64,000 nt of DNA from Fibrobacter sp. (lineage in GTDB: Bacteria; Fibrobacterota; Fibrobacteria; Fibrobacterales; Fibrobacteraceae): positions 120,314 to 184,313 of the forward strand of contig JAKSIK010000001.1 of the NCBI GenBank assembly GCA_024398835.1, in the 5' to 3' direction. Both the position numbers and the translations under genes were made by a program. The notes beneath the pieces were generated by a model. The model did not search any database. It had not been told where the DNA came from and saw only the letters and a list, made by a program, of their open reading frames with translations. Positions 33,714 to 43,100 of the stretch are shown here, piece by piece. Every line of letters begins with the position of its first letter. Position 1 is the stretch's first letter.

Positions 33714-34900
33714 GGAACTGACTCTTTCCTCGGTTCTTTGGGCGGGTCTTTCCGCACTGTTGCTTGGGGGCGCTCAGGTGCCTTTGGTGCCGCATCCGTA
33801 TTCGCGGCGGTTGAAGTGCTGGGCTCTGCATTCGTTGTTGTAGAGGCCTCGGTAGTCTTTACTGAATCCACGGGTGCTACAGCTGTATCTGCGATGGAGG
33901 CTGTGGTATCTGCAACAGGCTTTGTTTGAGTAGAATCATTTGCAGGGGTGGTTGCGCTGCTGTCCGTAACAGTTGTCGCACTATCCGTGACAGTTTTTAC
34001 TGTATCTGCAATAGGTTTTGCCATGGTGGAGTCAGAGACTGCGGAAACTTTTGTTGAATCTGTGGTGGATGAAACCAAGGTCGTATCTGCGGTAAGACTA
34101 TCTTCGTCAACTGGCTTTGGCTTGTTCCATACGCCAAAACTGACACGAATCTGTAGCTGGATTCCGCCCACGTCCCATTTGGCTTTTTCATTGGGACCAT
34201 CGGGTACAATGGACTCGTAGGTCTTTTTGGATTTTACGGAAATAGTGCTGAATCCAATGTCACCGAAGACATTCAGATTTTTCCAACTGAAAAGGAGATA
34301 ACCGACGCTAAGCCCAAATCCAGAACCATACCAGGGTGTTTCTGCAGCGAGTTTTCCCCAGGTGGTGTAGATTTCCGTTCCAGGAAGCGCCCAGTACCAG
34401 CGGAGAGATATGCTGAAGAGACTCTCGCCAGAAAGACTCATGAGGTTGGTAGGAATAGCGAATCGGTATTCCAGAAAGAATGGTATGCCTTGGATGGTGT
34501 AGTCGTAATTGTGGGATTTGTTCTTCCGGTCCGTCAGCACAACGGATTCGTGATCGTAAATGAAGCTTACACCGGCACTGATGAAGTTGTCCTGGAAAAT
34601 CTGGAATTGGAGACCGCCAGTAATGGGAAAGCAAAAATTCACCTTCTGAAAGTCCTGCTTTGCCACGCTGAGGGTTTCCTCTTCATCCAGGGCCTGGCTT
34701 CGAAATTCCTCATAGATGGTGTCTATTGCGTCTTGAAAGTATTCCCGCTGGTCAAAACTGAGGAAGGAAACTGCCGGCTGCAAGAAGATGGAAATGTGAG
34801 AATTGTCGTGAATGTCTGTATTTTCGCCTTCAAAACCGAAAACAGCGGCTGCTAGAATCAGCCACAAAATCAGACAATTTTTTTTTATCCCGCACCACAT
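33710..34900 (-). CDS. Outer-membrane beta-barrel protein with Ser/Thr/Asp/Pro-rich tail
   Basis: 396 residues. The signal peptide (NCLILWLILAAAVFG) is followed by ~235 residues with alternating amphipathic strands (GGLQFQIFQDNFISAGVSFIYD, GIPFFLEYRFAI, FSISLRWYWALPG, GFGLSVGYLLFSWKNLNVFGDIGFS, IQLQIRVSFGVW), the pattern of a small outer-membrane barrel. The last ~130 residues are a low-complexity tail of Asp-Ser/Thr-Thr, Val, Ala and Pro (SDSTMAKPIADTVKTVTDSA) with a basic end. The tail could reach the cell wall or the surface. It lies 4 bp after bamD and overlaps the PHP gene. Confidence 0.65.
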   Translation of the reverse strand: MWCGIKKNCLILWLILAAAVFGFEGENTDIHDNSHISIFLQPAVSFLSFDQREYFQDAIDTIYEEFRSQALDEEETLSVAKQDFQKVNFCFPITGGLQFQIFQDNFISAGVSFIYDHESVVLTDRKNKSHNYDYTIQGIPFFLEYRFAIPTNLMSLSGESLFSISLRWYWALPGTEIYTTWGKLAAETPWYGSGFGLSVGYLLFSWKNLNVFGDIGFSTISVKSKKTYESIVPDGPNEKAKWDVGGIQLQIRVSFGVWNKPKPVDEDSLTADTTLVSSTTDSTKVSAVSDSTMAKPIADTVKTVTDSATTVTDSSATTPANDSTQTKPVADTTASIADTAVAPVDSVKTTEASTTTNAEPSTSTAANTDAAPKAPERPQATVRKDPPKEPRKESVP

Positions 34901-34904
34901 AGGG

Positions 34905-35759
34905 TCAGTTCAGCATTTCCTTTTCTTCTTTCTGAATGCGCTTGCTTTCTGAATCCTTCTTCATGCGTTTTTCAAAGGATTTCTCGGCCTTTGCAATCTT
35001 CTTCTCGGTCTTTTTCAAGAGTTTTTGAATGTCCTTGTTGTCTTCGCCCAATTCCTGCTTTGCCATTTCCAGGTAACTGCGGGCGGCTTCAAACTGGTCC
35101 AAATCGGTGTATGCCTGGGCGATAAGGAACATGGATTCCTTTCTGCGCTTGGAACTCTTGTAAGTTTCCAGAAATTCCTTGAAGTAGATGACTGCGGCCT
35201 GGGGCTTGTCCATGCGGAGGTAGAGTCGTGCTGTCTGGAATTCCTTTTCGGCCATTCGTTCCACCAGGAGCCCGTAATAGTAGTTCACGGAATCGCGCAG
35301 GGGAGATTCTGGGTAGTTGGAAAGGTAGCGTTCAAAGTCCTTCATGGCGATGGTGGTGTTGGATTCATCGCGGGCTACCTTGAATTCCATGTTGAAGGAG
35401 GAAATGGCTTTGCGGAATTCCGCTGTCTCAATGAAGGGGGAACCGGGAAAGTTCAGAACGAAACTTCCGTATTCACCACGGGCTTCAATCCATTCTTCCA
35501 AGTTGAAGTAGCTCTCTGCTAGGAGGAATTGGGCGTTTTCCATATAGCCAGTTCCAGCGCAAAGGGTGAGAATCTCTTCTAGCTTGTCTTGAACGCGACC
35601 GTATTTCCCGTCTTTGAACATGGCTTCGGCCTTTTCATATTTGGCTCGGCAAAATTCTGTATGGTTCATTTTGTCAGAACCATCTGAAGCACAGCCTGCT
35701 AAAAAAGTGGCAGAGAGAAAAAAGCTACAGAACAGGGTCTTCTTTAAGAGATCGGTCAT
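34905..35759 (-). CDS. bamD: BamD-like outer-membrane assembly lipoprotein
   Basis: 284 residues with signal peptide and lipobox LAGC (Cys22). Five TPR-like units follow: YEKAEAMFKDGKYGRVQDKLEEIL, NAQFLLAESYFNLEEWIEARGEYGSFVLNFPGSPFIETAEFRKA, MKDFERYLSNYPESPLRDSVNYY and so on. Order, length and the phrase FPGSPFIETAEFR resemble BamD (YfiO/ComL), the essential lipoprotein of the BAM complex that inserts outer-membrane proteins. A basic coiled tail (KAEKSFEKRMKKDSESKRIQ) follows. It leads the bamD-barrel-PHP operon and is divergent from lptF. Confidence 0.82.
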   Translation of the reverse strand: MTDLLKKTLFCSFFLSATFLAGCASDGSDKMNHTEFCRAKYEKAEAMFKDGKYGRVQDKLEEILTLCAGTGYMENAQFLLAESYFNLEEWIEARGEYGSFVLNFPGSPFIETAEFRKAISSFNMEFKVARDESNTTIAMKDFERYLSNYPESPLRDSVNYYYGLLVERMAEKEFQTARLYLRMDKPQAAVIYFKEFLETYKSSKRRKESMFLIAQAYTDLDQFEAARSYLEMAKQELGEDNKDIQKLLKKTEKKIAKAEKSFEKRMKKDSESKRIQKEEKEMLN

Positions 35760-35823
35760 TTTTTTTCTTCGGTTAATTCTAACTTTTCAGTATCAAATTA
35801 GAAAAAAGAATCCTGTTAGTACA

Positions 35824-37221
35824 ATGATTTTAGTCCGTTATGTCTTGAAAGAGCTCATTGCCCCCTTTTTGGCGGCTCTGTTTGGCATTACGTTCCTTTT
35901 TGTGGTGGATTTTCTGGTGAAGATTCTGGACAATGTGTTGTCTAAGGGTTTGCCTGCCTCTACAGTCCTTGAAATTTTTGTTTTGAATTTGGCGTGGATG
36001 CTTGCTCTATCTATCCCCATGGCAGTCCTTGTTGCTTGTCTTATGGCTTTTGGACGCTTGTCTGGAGACCAGGAAATTACGGCGGTAAAGGCGGCGGGCG
36101 TTTCCCCGCTTTCTTTAATGCGTCCAGTGCTTTTGGTGTCGGTGCTGCTTTCCGTTTTGATGGTGCTATTTAACAACTGGGTCTTGCCAGAGGCTAACCA
36201 TCGCTCGGTGGAGCTGATGAATGCGGTTTCCCGAAAGAAACCTCATGCATTTATTGATGCTGGGCGCCTGATAACGCAGTTTCCCGATGTCCAGCTGTGG
36301 GTGAATAAGATTGATCCTGTGTCGGGAACTTTGTATGGTATTCAAGTTTTTGAACTGGAACGTAAAGGTGCGCCTCGTGTAGTCTATGCAGATAGTGCTA
36401 CCATGGATTATGTGGATAATGGTGCAACCCTTATGTTCCGGCTTCGTAGCGGGGAAACGCACATTGTGGATCCCGACGATCCGGATAATTATTTCCGCAT
36501 TCGTTTCTATGCTCAAGATCTTGCTTTACAGAATGTGAATGATAAATTGGAACGTCGCAGCCGTAGCTATAGAAGTGACCGTGAAATGCCGGTAGAAATG
36601 ATGATGGATGTGGTAGAAGAGGCGAGAAACCGCTATGACACTATCCAGACGGAAGCCTTAACAAAACGTCTCGCCACTTTGGAGAATTCAATAAAGCATG
36701 TGGTGGCGGATAGCATTGTCCCGGCTGGTGTGGCAGGAGGAATCATCGATTCTGTTCAAACGCGTAGAGCTCTTCAACGCATTCGTCCCCAGGAACTATC
36801 AGCACTTCGCACGACGGAGCGTCTTAAGGGCCGTATGGAAGCGGAAGAAAAACGCCAGGCCCAGTATCTGGTAGAAATTCATAAAAAATTTAGCACCTCT
36901 TTCGCGTGCTTCATTTTTGTCCTCATCGGCGCTCCTCTTGGAATTATGGCCCGTAAAGGAGGCATCGGCACCGGTATTCTCTATAGCATTGCTTTCTTTG
37001 TCATCTATTGGATTTGCCTCATTGGTGGCGAAAACTTGGCGGACCGTCTTATCATCTCTCCGGAACTGGCGATGTGGGCTTCCAACGCTATTATTGGGGT
37101 GTTTGGAATTTTTATCACGATCGCCATGGTCCGTGACCGCTTCTCTGGAGATTCTAAGCTCTTCCGCGCTATACGCGCTATTAGTGGTGGTTTCAAAAAA
37201 CTCCTAGGGAGGTTTGGATGA
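35824..37221 (+). CDS. lptF: Lipopolysaccharide export permease LptF
   Basis: 465 residues, YjgP/YjgQ family. With LptG it forms the membrane part of the LptB2FG transporter that extracts LPS from the inner membrane. Three N-terminal helices (IAPFLAALFGITFLFVVDFL, LNLAWMLALSIPMAVLVACL, PVLLVSVLLSVLMVLFNNWVLP), a periplasmic beta-jellyroll, then three C-terminal helices starting at FACFIFVLIGAPLGIM. ATG 35824 gives the normal start; a longer frame upstream is not supported. It overlaps lptG (ATGA). Confidence 0.92.
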   Translation: MILVRYVLKELIAPFLAALFGITFLFVVDFLVKILDNVLSKGLPASTVLEIFVLNLAWMLALSIPMAVLVACLMAFGRLSGDQEITAVKAAGVSPLSLMRPVLLVSVLLSVLMVLFNNWVLPEANHRSVELMNAVSRKKPHAFIDAGRLITQFPDVQLWVNKIDPVSGTLYGIQVFELERKGAPRVVYADSATMDYVDNGATLMFRLRSGETHIVDPDDPDNYFRIRFYAQDLALQNVNDKLERRSRSYRSDREMPVEMMMDVVEEARNRYDTIQTEALTKRLATLENSIKHVVADSIVPAGVAGGIIDSVQTRRALQRIRPQELSALRTTERLKGRMEAEEKRQAQYLVEIHKKFSTSFACFIFVLIGAPLGIMARKGGIGTGILYSIAFFVIYWICLIGGENLADRLIISPELAMWASNAIIGVFGIFITIAMVRDRFSGDSKLFRAIRAISGGFKKLLGRFG

Positions 37222-38309
37222 AGTTCTCCCGCTATATGATTTGGAATTTTTTGAAGATGTTCCTCATTGTGATTGTGGGAGCTATTCTGGTTTTCGTTGT
37301 CATCGATTTTGTAGGGAATATCAAAACATGGCTTGCCCGAGACATGAAGGATGTGGGAGATTACTATTTCAGCTACCTTCCATATATGCTTTACCTCATA
37401 TCACCGGTGGCGTTGTTCATTGCGGTTCTCGCATCCATCGGGAATATGACTCGGCATCTGGAAATGTGTGCCATGCAAAGTTCCGGCCGGAGTCCTTTCC
37501 GAACGCTTATACCCATATTTCTATTTGGCGTTCTGGTTTCTGTTGGGGCTTATGAAATGAGCGAACGTTGGCTTCCTGATGCAAATCACAAGCGTTTGGA
37601 GGTGATGGAGACGAACGCTCAGAAGAAAAAGAATCCGCGCATCAAGGAAAAACAGGATTTCACTTTCATTGACAGTGAAAAGGCCAGTTGGTTTTTTAAA
37701 TACTACTCCGGTAGGAACAAAATGGGCCGGGATGTGGTTCTTCTTCTTCGAGAGCAGGGGCGTCTGGTAGAACGCTACGATGCAAAAACGGTGCGTTGGG
37801 TGGAGGAAGACAGCCTTGCCTATTGGCAGTTTGAGCGTGGTTTCCGGAGGATTTTCAATGGGGATGGTTCTGTCACCGTTCTGAATTTGCAGAATGAAAA
37901 GATGATAGGCCGGGTGAATACTCGCCCCGATGATTTGATTAATGAACGTCAGACCTCTGATGAGATGGATTCCAAGATGGTTATGGCGCGGATTGAGGTG
38001 CTGAAACGCTCAGGTGAGGATACTCGTGTGATGGAGACTGCGCTTCACTTCAAAAGGTCTGCTCATTGGATGAATTTGATTGTTCTTTTGATGGGAGCTG
38101 CTTTGTGTCACCGATATACCCGTTCTGGAGGCCTTTCTCAGAAATTTGGAGTTGGCCTTTTGCTTGTTTTTAGTTATTATATCCTAGAGCGGATAGGACT
38201 CAAAATGGGTGAAAATGGTGCGCTGACGCCTTTCCTTGCGGCCTGGATTAGCCATTTCATCTATGCGGGTGTTGCGAGCATTATGCTTTATCGTTCTTTC
38301 CGTTTGTAG
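37218..38309 (+). CDS. lptG: Lipopolysaccharide export permease LptG
   Basis: 363 residues, the partner of LptF. The same topology is visible: helices at FLIVIVGAILVFVVIDFVG, YLPYMLYLISPVALFIAVL, and TLIPIFLFGVLVSVGAYEM, then a jellyroll with EKQDFTFIDSEKASWFFKYYSG, and C-terminal helices ending RSFRL. It starts inside the lptF stop. The other Lpt genes (A, B, C, D) are outside the window. The next gene, a diguanylate cyclase, starts 8 bp later. Confidence 0.9.
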   Translation: MKFSRYMIWNFLKMFLIVIVGAILVFVVIDFVGNIKTWLARDMKDVGDYYFSYLPYMLYLISPVALFIAVLASIGNMTRHLEMCAMQSSGRSPFRTLIPIFLFGVLVSVGAYEMSERWLPDANHKRLEVMETNAQKKKNPRIKEKQDFTFIDSEKASWFFKYYSGRNKMGRDVVLLLREQGRLVERYDAKTVRWVEEDSLAYWQFERGFRRIFNGDGSVTVLNLQNEKMIGRVNTRPDDLINERQTSDEMDSKMVMARIEVLKRSGEDTRVMETALHFKRSAHWMNLIVLLMGAALCHRYTRSGGLSQKFGVGLLLVFSYYILERIGLKMGENGALTPFLAAWISHFIYAGVASIMLYRSFRL

Positions 38310-38316
38310 AGGGACT

Positions 38317-40155
38317 ATGCTGGTTTCGAATATTTTGTTTGTGGTTGCGGGCCTCCTGTTGGGCATTGCCTTCAAGGGTGGTATGTTCTTGTTCCTAATC
38401 CCTTTTGCGGGAGTGGCTGCTGCTCTTGGCTATATGAATTTGCCTCGTGTCCCTGGTGGAAAAACGGCGTCTATCCCTGTTGTGACAAGGGCTATGCGTG
38501 CTACGGGCCTCTCTCCAGCGGTTGCTCCCGAAGTACGGAATATGATTAAGGATGATTCCGCAGAATACAACGAGCCTAATTCCACTTTGAAAGTGAATCA
38601 GGTGTGGGCCCGTGTGGATGCGGATATCGGAAAATCCACAGGAGATTTGCTGCAGGGTCTCAAACGAGTGATTCCCAATGCTCATTCTCTTATACTATTC
38701 ATGCCTTCTAAAAATCCCAGGGAATGGGGTGTTCGTTCTCATAGCTGCGACCCGAATACTCAGATTGCTACGGATGTGAAGATCACGGAAAATTCCGGCA
38801 TTTTGAGCCAACTTATGAAGCCGGATGTGGATCGCCTTTTGGAAGGAGATTTGATGGGTGGTCGTTCCCTCCAATATTACATCGATAATCCCATGATTAA
38901 ATCACTGGTGGCAGTTCCTATTTTGGACCGTTCGAAAAATCGCGTGGGAGCACTTGTGGTGGACTCCCTTTTCCCTAATGCATTTAATCAGGCGACGGCT
39001 CAGGCGCTGACCTATATCTGCAGTAATATCTACACCCTTTGCTTTAAGAGCTATTCCTCTGCCAAGAATTATGTGGAACAACAGCAGTTTAGTGTGTTAT
39101 ACCATTATCAGCACCAGTTCTTCAAGACCATGTCGGTGAAGGATATTTATCGTCAGATTGAGGAGTATTTGAAGGAGAACTTCTATTTCGATCGTATGAT
39201 GCTTTTGGCCATGGACCGTAAGGACGATTCTCAACTGCGAAAAGATCGTACGGGACGTGTGGTGCGTTGTATTGGTATAGATGCAGACCAGTTTATGGGC
39301 AAGACGTTTACCTTGTCTGATGTGGGTCTTGCAATTCTTCCTTTTGTGAATAATCGCTCCATAGAGCGTACCTTTGGCATGGGCATTAATCAGTACATTC
39401 CTCGCATCAACAGTCAGGAAAAGAAAAACATGGATTTCCGGCAGTTGTTTGCTATGCCCATTATTACGGATGCTAGTGGCGAGGTGACGGAACTGGTTAT
39501 TTGTCTCGAAAGCCGTATGGCGGGCCGTTATATGGAACACGACATGGAGCTTTTGAAGGCATTCGCTGGTGTTGCTGGATTTGCCTATGCTCGAGCTTGT
39601 CAGTTTGAACAGGGTAAGGATTTGGCCACACGTGATGGTCTCACTGGTCTCATCAATCATCGTACACTTCACGAAAATCTTCGCACAGAAAAGATTCGTG
39701 CGGATCGCCAGAAGTACAATATTGGTGTTTTGATGATGGATATTGACCACTTCAAGAGCGTGAATGACACTTATGGTCATCAGATTGGTGATGTGGTTAT
39801 CAAGGGAATTGCTAAGGCCATCAGTGGCGAAATCCGTAAAGAAATTGATACGGTGGCCCGCTATGGCGGTGAAGAGTTCGTGGTGGGTCTTGTGGATACC
39901 ACTCCGGAGGGCATGATTGAAACCGCAGAACGCATTCGTAAGGCGGTAAGCCTTATGGAGGTGGATGTCCATCAGGCGGAACCTCTACGCGTGACTATCA
40001 GTATCGGCGCCTTCCTTGTAGAACCTTCTTTCCACGATATGAAGAAAGCTGTGAATTATGCGGACCAGGCGTTGTATAAGGCCAAGGAAGGCGGTCGCAA
40101 TCAGGTGATTCAATACACCGAGTTGCCCATAGACACCTCAGAGAAAGAAGTTTAA
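38317..40155 (+). CDS. GGDEF diguanylate cyclase with GAF-like sensor domains
   Basis: 612 residues from ATG 38317. Two short N-terminal hydrophobic segments (NILFVVAGLLLGIAF, GGMFLFLIPFAGVAAALGY) anchor it. Two GAF-like domains follow (about 115-250 and 280-440). The GGDEF domain starts near DGLTGLINHRTLHE; the active site is RYGGEEF (GGEEF 517-521), with LMMDIDHFKSVNDTYGHQ carrying metal-binding Asp. The I-site position reads KEID instead of RxxD, so product inhibition may be weak. It probably makes cyclic di-GMP in response to a GAF ligand. Its place in an lptFG operon hints that envelope state and c-di-GMP are linked, an inference only. Confidence 0.88.
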   Translation: MLVSNILFVVAGLLLGIAFKGGMFLFLIPFAGVAAALGYMNLPRVPGGKTASIPVVTRAMRATGLSPAVAPEVRNMIKDDSAEYNEPNSTLKVNQVWARVDADIGKSTGDLLQGLKRVIPNAHSLILFMPSKNPREWGVRSHSCDPNTQIATDVKITENSGILSQLMKPDVDRLLEGDLMGGRSLQYYIDNPMIKSLVAVPILDRSKNRVGALVVDSLFPNAFNQATAQALTYICSNIYTLCFKSYSSAKNYVEQQQFSVLYHYQHQFFKTMSVKDIYRQIEEYLKENFYFDRMMLLAMDRKDDSQLRKDRTGRVVRCIGIDADQFMGKTFTLSDVGLAILPFVNNRSIERTFGMGINQYIPRINSQEKKNMDFRQLFAMPIITDASGEVTELVICLESRMAGRYMEHDMELLKAFAGVAGFAYARACQFEQGKDLATRDGLTGLINHRTLHENLRTEKIRADRQKYNIGVLMMDIDHFKSVNDTYGHQIGDVVIKGIAKAISGEIRKEIDTVARYGGEEFVVGLVDTTPEGMIETAERIRKAVSLMEVDVHQAEPLRVTISIGAFLVEPSFHDMKKAVNYADQALYKAKEGGRNQVIQYTELPIDTSEKEV

Positions 40156-41633
40156 TGTTTACTGTCATAGATTGGATTGTTCTTGCGGCCTACTTGCTGT
40201 TCTCGCTTTTGGTGGGCTTGTTCGTCTCTCGCGGGAATAAGAACCTGAAGGAATACATGTTTGGCGGAGGCGCCATGCCCTGGGTGGCTGTGGGAATCAG
40301 CCTCATTGCAACTTCTGTCAGTGCCACGACATTTCTGGGCGCTCCTGCCGATGTTTACGGCGATGACATGACGTTCCTCATGTTCCAAATTGGCGCCCTC
40401 CTCAGTATTTTTGTAGTAGGTTTCATTTTCATCCCACGATTCCGCACGGCGGGTATCAATAGCGCCTACGAACTTTTTGAGCGCCGCTTTGATTCCAAGA
40501 CGGTGCGCCGCTTGGCAGCTGTTTTCTATTGCTTGCATTTGCTGCTCCGCACGGGAATTTTGCTTTACGCCCCGTCGTTGGTGCTCGCGCAAATTCTCCA
40601 TGTGGACCTCAAAGTTGCAATCATCGTTTCCGCTGCGGTGGCCATTTTCTACACCTGGTTTGGTGGCATCAAGGCTGTCATCTGGACGGACGTGCTCCAG
40701 TTCTGCGTGTTTTTTGGGGGTGGCCTATTGGTGCTCATCCTCATTGCTAATTCTGTGGGCGGATTTGGGGAGATGGCTGCCATGGCAGGGGAGGCGGGCA
40801 AAACCCGCTGGTGGAATCCTTCCATGGATATCTCTGACGCCCGAACTCTCATTTCTGCGGGATTTGCCTACGCCATTCTTGAAATCGCCATTCGCGGTTG
40901 CGATCAGCAGTTTGTGCAGCGCTATCTCAGTTGCAAGGATGTGAAAGCCGCAAACCGCTCCAGCGTTCTTTCTATGGTGCTTGGCTGCGTGGTTTCCGTT
41001 TTGTTCTACTGGGTGGGGGCGGCGCTTTTCGTTTACTACAAAGTAGCTAAGGCGGGCCTGCTTCCAGAAGGTATTGGCCAGAATGACGTGTTTCCTTACT
41101 TTATCGTAAATGGCCTCCCTCAAGGCGTGACGGGTTTGATTGTAGCTGCCATTTGTGCGGCTGCCATGAGCAGTCTTTCTGGAGCCATCAACTCTCTCAG
41201 TAATACTTCTGAGCACGATTTTTTGGGTTGGAAGGAAGAAGAGGGAATCGGTGGTCTAAAACGCGCAAAAATATGGACTGTCGTCTGGGGCGTTTTGGGC
41301 GTGTTCTTTGCTTTGTTTGCCGCCACACAGCAGGGAAGCCTTCTCAAAAATGCCCTCTTCTTTACGGGGCTTTTCACTGGGCCTCTTCTCGGCATGTTCA
41401 TCCTAGCATTCTTTGTAAAGAATCTTCGCCCTTGGATGGTTATTGTTGCCGTACTCTGTGGCATGGCAAGTCTTGTCCTCATTCAGGGAATACCCGCTTT
41501 TGGCGTGCCGGCTCTGCTCGGTGGCATATTCAGCTGGCCCTGGATGCCGTTCATCAGCATGACGACCACCATTCTGGTGGCGGTTCTCCTGAAACTGATT
41601 TTTTCTCTTGTCCCTCAAACGGCACATAAGTAA
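40155..41633 (+). CDS. Sodium:solute symporter family protein
   Basis: 492 residues with about 13 membrane helices, SSS family. Recognisable are DWIVLAAYLLFSLLVGLFVSRG, then EYMFGGGAMPWVAVGISLIATSVSATTFLG (the first helix pair with the Na+ site residues), WFGGIKAVIWTDVLQ, and AAICAAAMSSLSGAINSLSN, the conserved Na2-site helix. It is closest in feel to sodium-coupled monocarboxylate/iodide-type members, but the substrate cannot be read. It starts within the GGDEF stop (TAATG). Confidence 0.88.
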   Translation: MFTVIDWIVLAAYLLFSLLVGLFVSRGNKNLKEYMFGGGAMPWVAVGISLIATSVSATTFLGAPADVYGDDMTFLMFQIGALLSIFVVGFIFIPRFRTAGINSAYELFERRFDSKTVRRLAAVFYCLHLLLRTGILLYAPSLVLAQILHVDLKVAIIVSAAVAIFYTWFGGIKAVIWTDVLQFCVFFGGGLLVLILIANSVGGFGEMAAMAGEAGKTRWWNPSMDISDARTLISAGFAYAILEIAIRGCDQQFVQRYLSCKDVKAANRSSVLSMVLGCVVSVLFYWVGAALFVYYKVAKAGLLPEGIGQNDVFPYFIVNGLPQGVTGLIVAAICAAAMSSLSGAINSLSNTSEHDFLGWKEEEGIGGLKRAKIWTVVWGVLGVFFALFAATQQGSLLKNALFFTGLFTGPLLGMFILAFFVKNLRPWMVIVAVLCGMASLVLIQGIPAFGVPALLGGIFSWPWMPFISMTTTILVAVLLKLIFSLVPQTAHK

Positions 41634-41656
41634 ATTGTTCCTAAAAGGAGCGTTTT

Positions 41657-42451
41657 ATGAATGCAAAGAAAATTTCCCGTTTTTTCCGCGTTTCTGAAGT
41701 TGCGGTGCGTGCGACCAGCATTTCCTTGTTCCTCACGGGCATTGCAGTTCTGTTGGTGGCTTGCGATTGCAACCATACCCCCGCTATGGGAAGTACTGCA
41801 GCGGGCTTTGTTGTGCCCAAGGTGGAATTGACTGCCCACAAGTCTCAAAAGTTTGAGGCAAACCAGTTCATCGCTAATTTCTCGGTGGAACTTCGCGATA
41901 CCGATAAGGATGGGGCCTACAAGAAACTGGCGGCTCGTCGCGCAAAAATTTTCGAGACCGTCAAAAGTCTTGAGGTTGCGGAGTCCAATATCGAGCAGAA
42001 CAGCGTTTCCTTGACGAAGGAATGGTCCTATCGAGATGGAGGTCGCAAATTGACGGGTTACCGCGCCACTCAACATTTTCAGGTAAAGCTGGATTCTCGG
42101 AGAGATGCTGCGGCCTTGTCGGAATTGCTTGCGTCCCAGCCGGATGTGGAAATTTACCCTACGCAGACAACACTTGCCGCTCAGGATTCTTTGCAGGGCG
42201 TAATGATTGAGGCTGCTGTGCGTGAGGGCCTTGCTAAAGCTTCCCATTATGCAGCTGGCGCCGGTTTGAAAGTAGGCCGTGTGCTCTATATGAATGACAT
42301 GGGCTCAAATGTAATGCCCATGGGAATGCATCGCTATAAGGCCATGGCCTTTGCTTCCAACGGAATGGACGGCTCCGCTCCCGACGAATCCGCTATTGCG
42401 GACTCCGTAGAAATCAGCGTGAACGTGCAGTTGGGCGTGGAATTAAAGTAG
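41657..42451 (+). CDS. SIMPL (DUF541) domain lipoprotein
   Basis: 264 residues, with a hydrophobic segment ending LLVAC, a possible lipobox. The SIMPL domain covers most of the rest: KVELTAHKSQKFEANQFIANFSVELRDTDKD near the start, KKLAARRAKIFETVKSLEV, QNSVSLTKEWSYRDG, GYRATQHFQVKL and AAVREGLAKASHYAAGAGLKVGRVLYMND. SIMPL proteins are small periplasmic or membrane proteins of unclear function, some tied to oxidative stress. AAGGAG lies 7 bp before ATG. Its stop overlaps the convergent oxidoreductase by 9 bp. Confidence 0.8.
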   Translation: MNAKKISRFFRVSEVAVRATSISLFLTGIAVLLVACDCNHTPAMGSTAAGFVVPKVELTAHKSQKFEANQFIANFSVELRDTDKDGAYKKLAARRAKIFETVKSLEVAESNIEQNSVSLTKEWSYRDGGRKLTGYRATQHFQVKLDSRRDAAALSELLASQPDVEIYPTQTTLAAQDSLQGVMIEAAVREGLAKASHYAAGAGLKVGRVLYMNDMGSNVMPMGMHRYKAMAFASNGMDGSAPDESAIADSVEISVNVQLGVELK

Positions 42452-42970
42452 TTCCTGCAGTGTTTTTTCGTAGGTCCTTGCCATTTGTGCAAGGTCTTTC
42501 TCGTCGGGTGTTCCGCTGCAGCCGTAAAAACCGAGGGGCTTTTTCCAGACCATGCCGCTGGCGTTTGCGGTCATTTCCATCGGACGAAGCATTTCCTCTG
42601 CAGTATAGCGGTTTAGGCCCGTGGGTCCGTATTCTTTTTCTGCGGCGCCCGCGGTAAATACGGCTTGGACGGGCTTTCCTTTCAAGAAGTTGTCTGCACT
42701 GTAGACGATGGGGCTGAGTATCTGGTCTTGCCAATTTCGGAGGCTGGCGGGACAGTTGTACCAGTAAATCGGGAATTGCCACACTAGGGCGTTGCAATCC
42801 CGCAAAAGAGTTTTTTCAGCTTCCAAATCGAAGTAACCATTTTCCATGTTTTTGTCAAGGAGCCGTACCTGAAAATCACCCGATTTTTGAACAGTGTTTG
42901 CTAAGTATTTGCTGAATAAAGAGTTATCAAAATTAGGGTGAGAGAGGAGAATCAGAACATTTTTTGCCAT
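42443..42970 (-). CDS. Flavodoxin-fold NAD(P)H-dependent oxidoreductase
   Basis: 175 residues from ATG 42970 (GGAG upstream). The flavodoxin_2 fold shows the FMN-binding start KNVLILLSHPNFDNSLFSKYLA, DALVWQFPIYWYNCPASLRNWQD-like segment (here NALVWQFPIYWYNCPASL), and LKGKPVQAVFTAGAAEKEYGPTG-type loop. It is in the KefF/MdaB group of quinone or diaphorase-type reductases. A lone gene; its 5' end abuts the nrdD regulatory region. Confidence 0.85.
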   Translation of the reverse strand: MAKNVLILLSHPNFDNSLFSKYLANTVQKSGDFQVRLLDKNMENGYFDLEAEKTLLRDCNALVWQFPIYWYNCPASLRNWQDQILSPIVYSADNFLKGKPVQAVFTAGAAEKEYGPTGLNRYTAEEMLRPMEMTANASGMVWKKPLGFYGCSGTPDEKDLAQMARTYEKTLQELL

Positions 42971-43070
42971 AAAAAACTCCGTGGGATGTTTTTTGAATTT
43001 CCAGCTACAAATTACAATTTTCCCACCCCGGACTGGCACCCCTAGTTCGTCCTTTTTATTATCTTATTTC

Positions 43071-43086
43071 CTACATCTTGTGGTGG
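43071..43086. promoter_or_regulatory. Probable NrdR box 1 (weak)
   Basis: CTACATCTTGTGGTGG, matching box 2 at 9 of 16 positions with 30-bp spacing between starts. Pairs at about this spacing are the rule for NrdR, the ATP/dATP-sensing repressor of ribonucleotide reductase genes. Confidence 0.45.
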
Positions 43087-43100
43087 TGGTCCGCCCTCAT

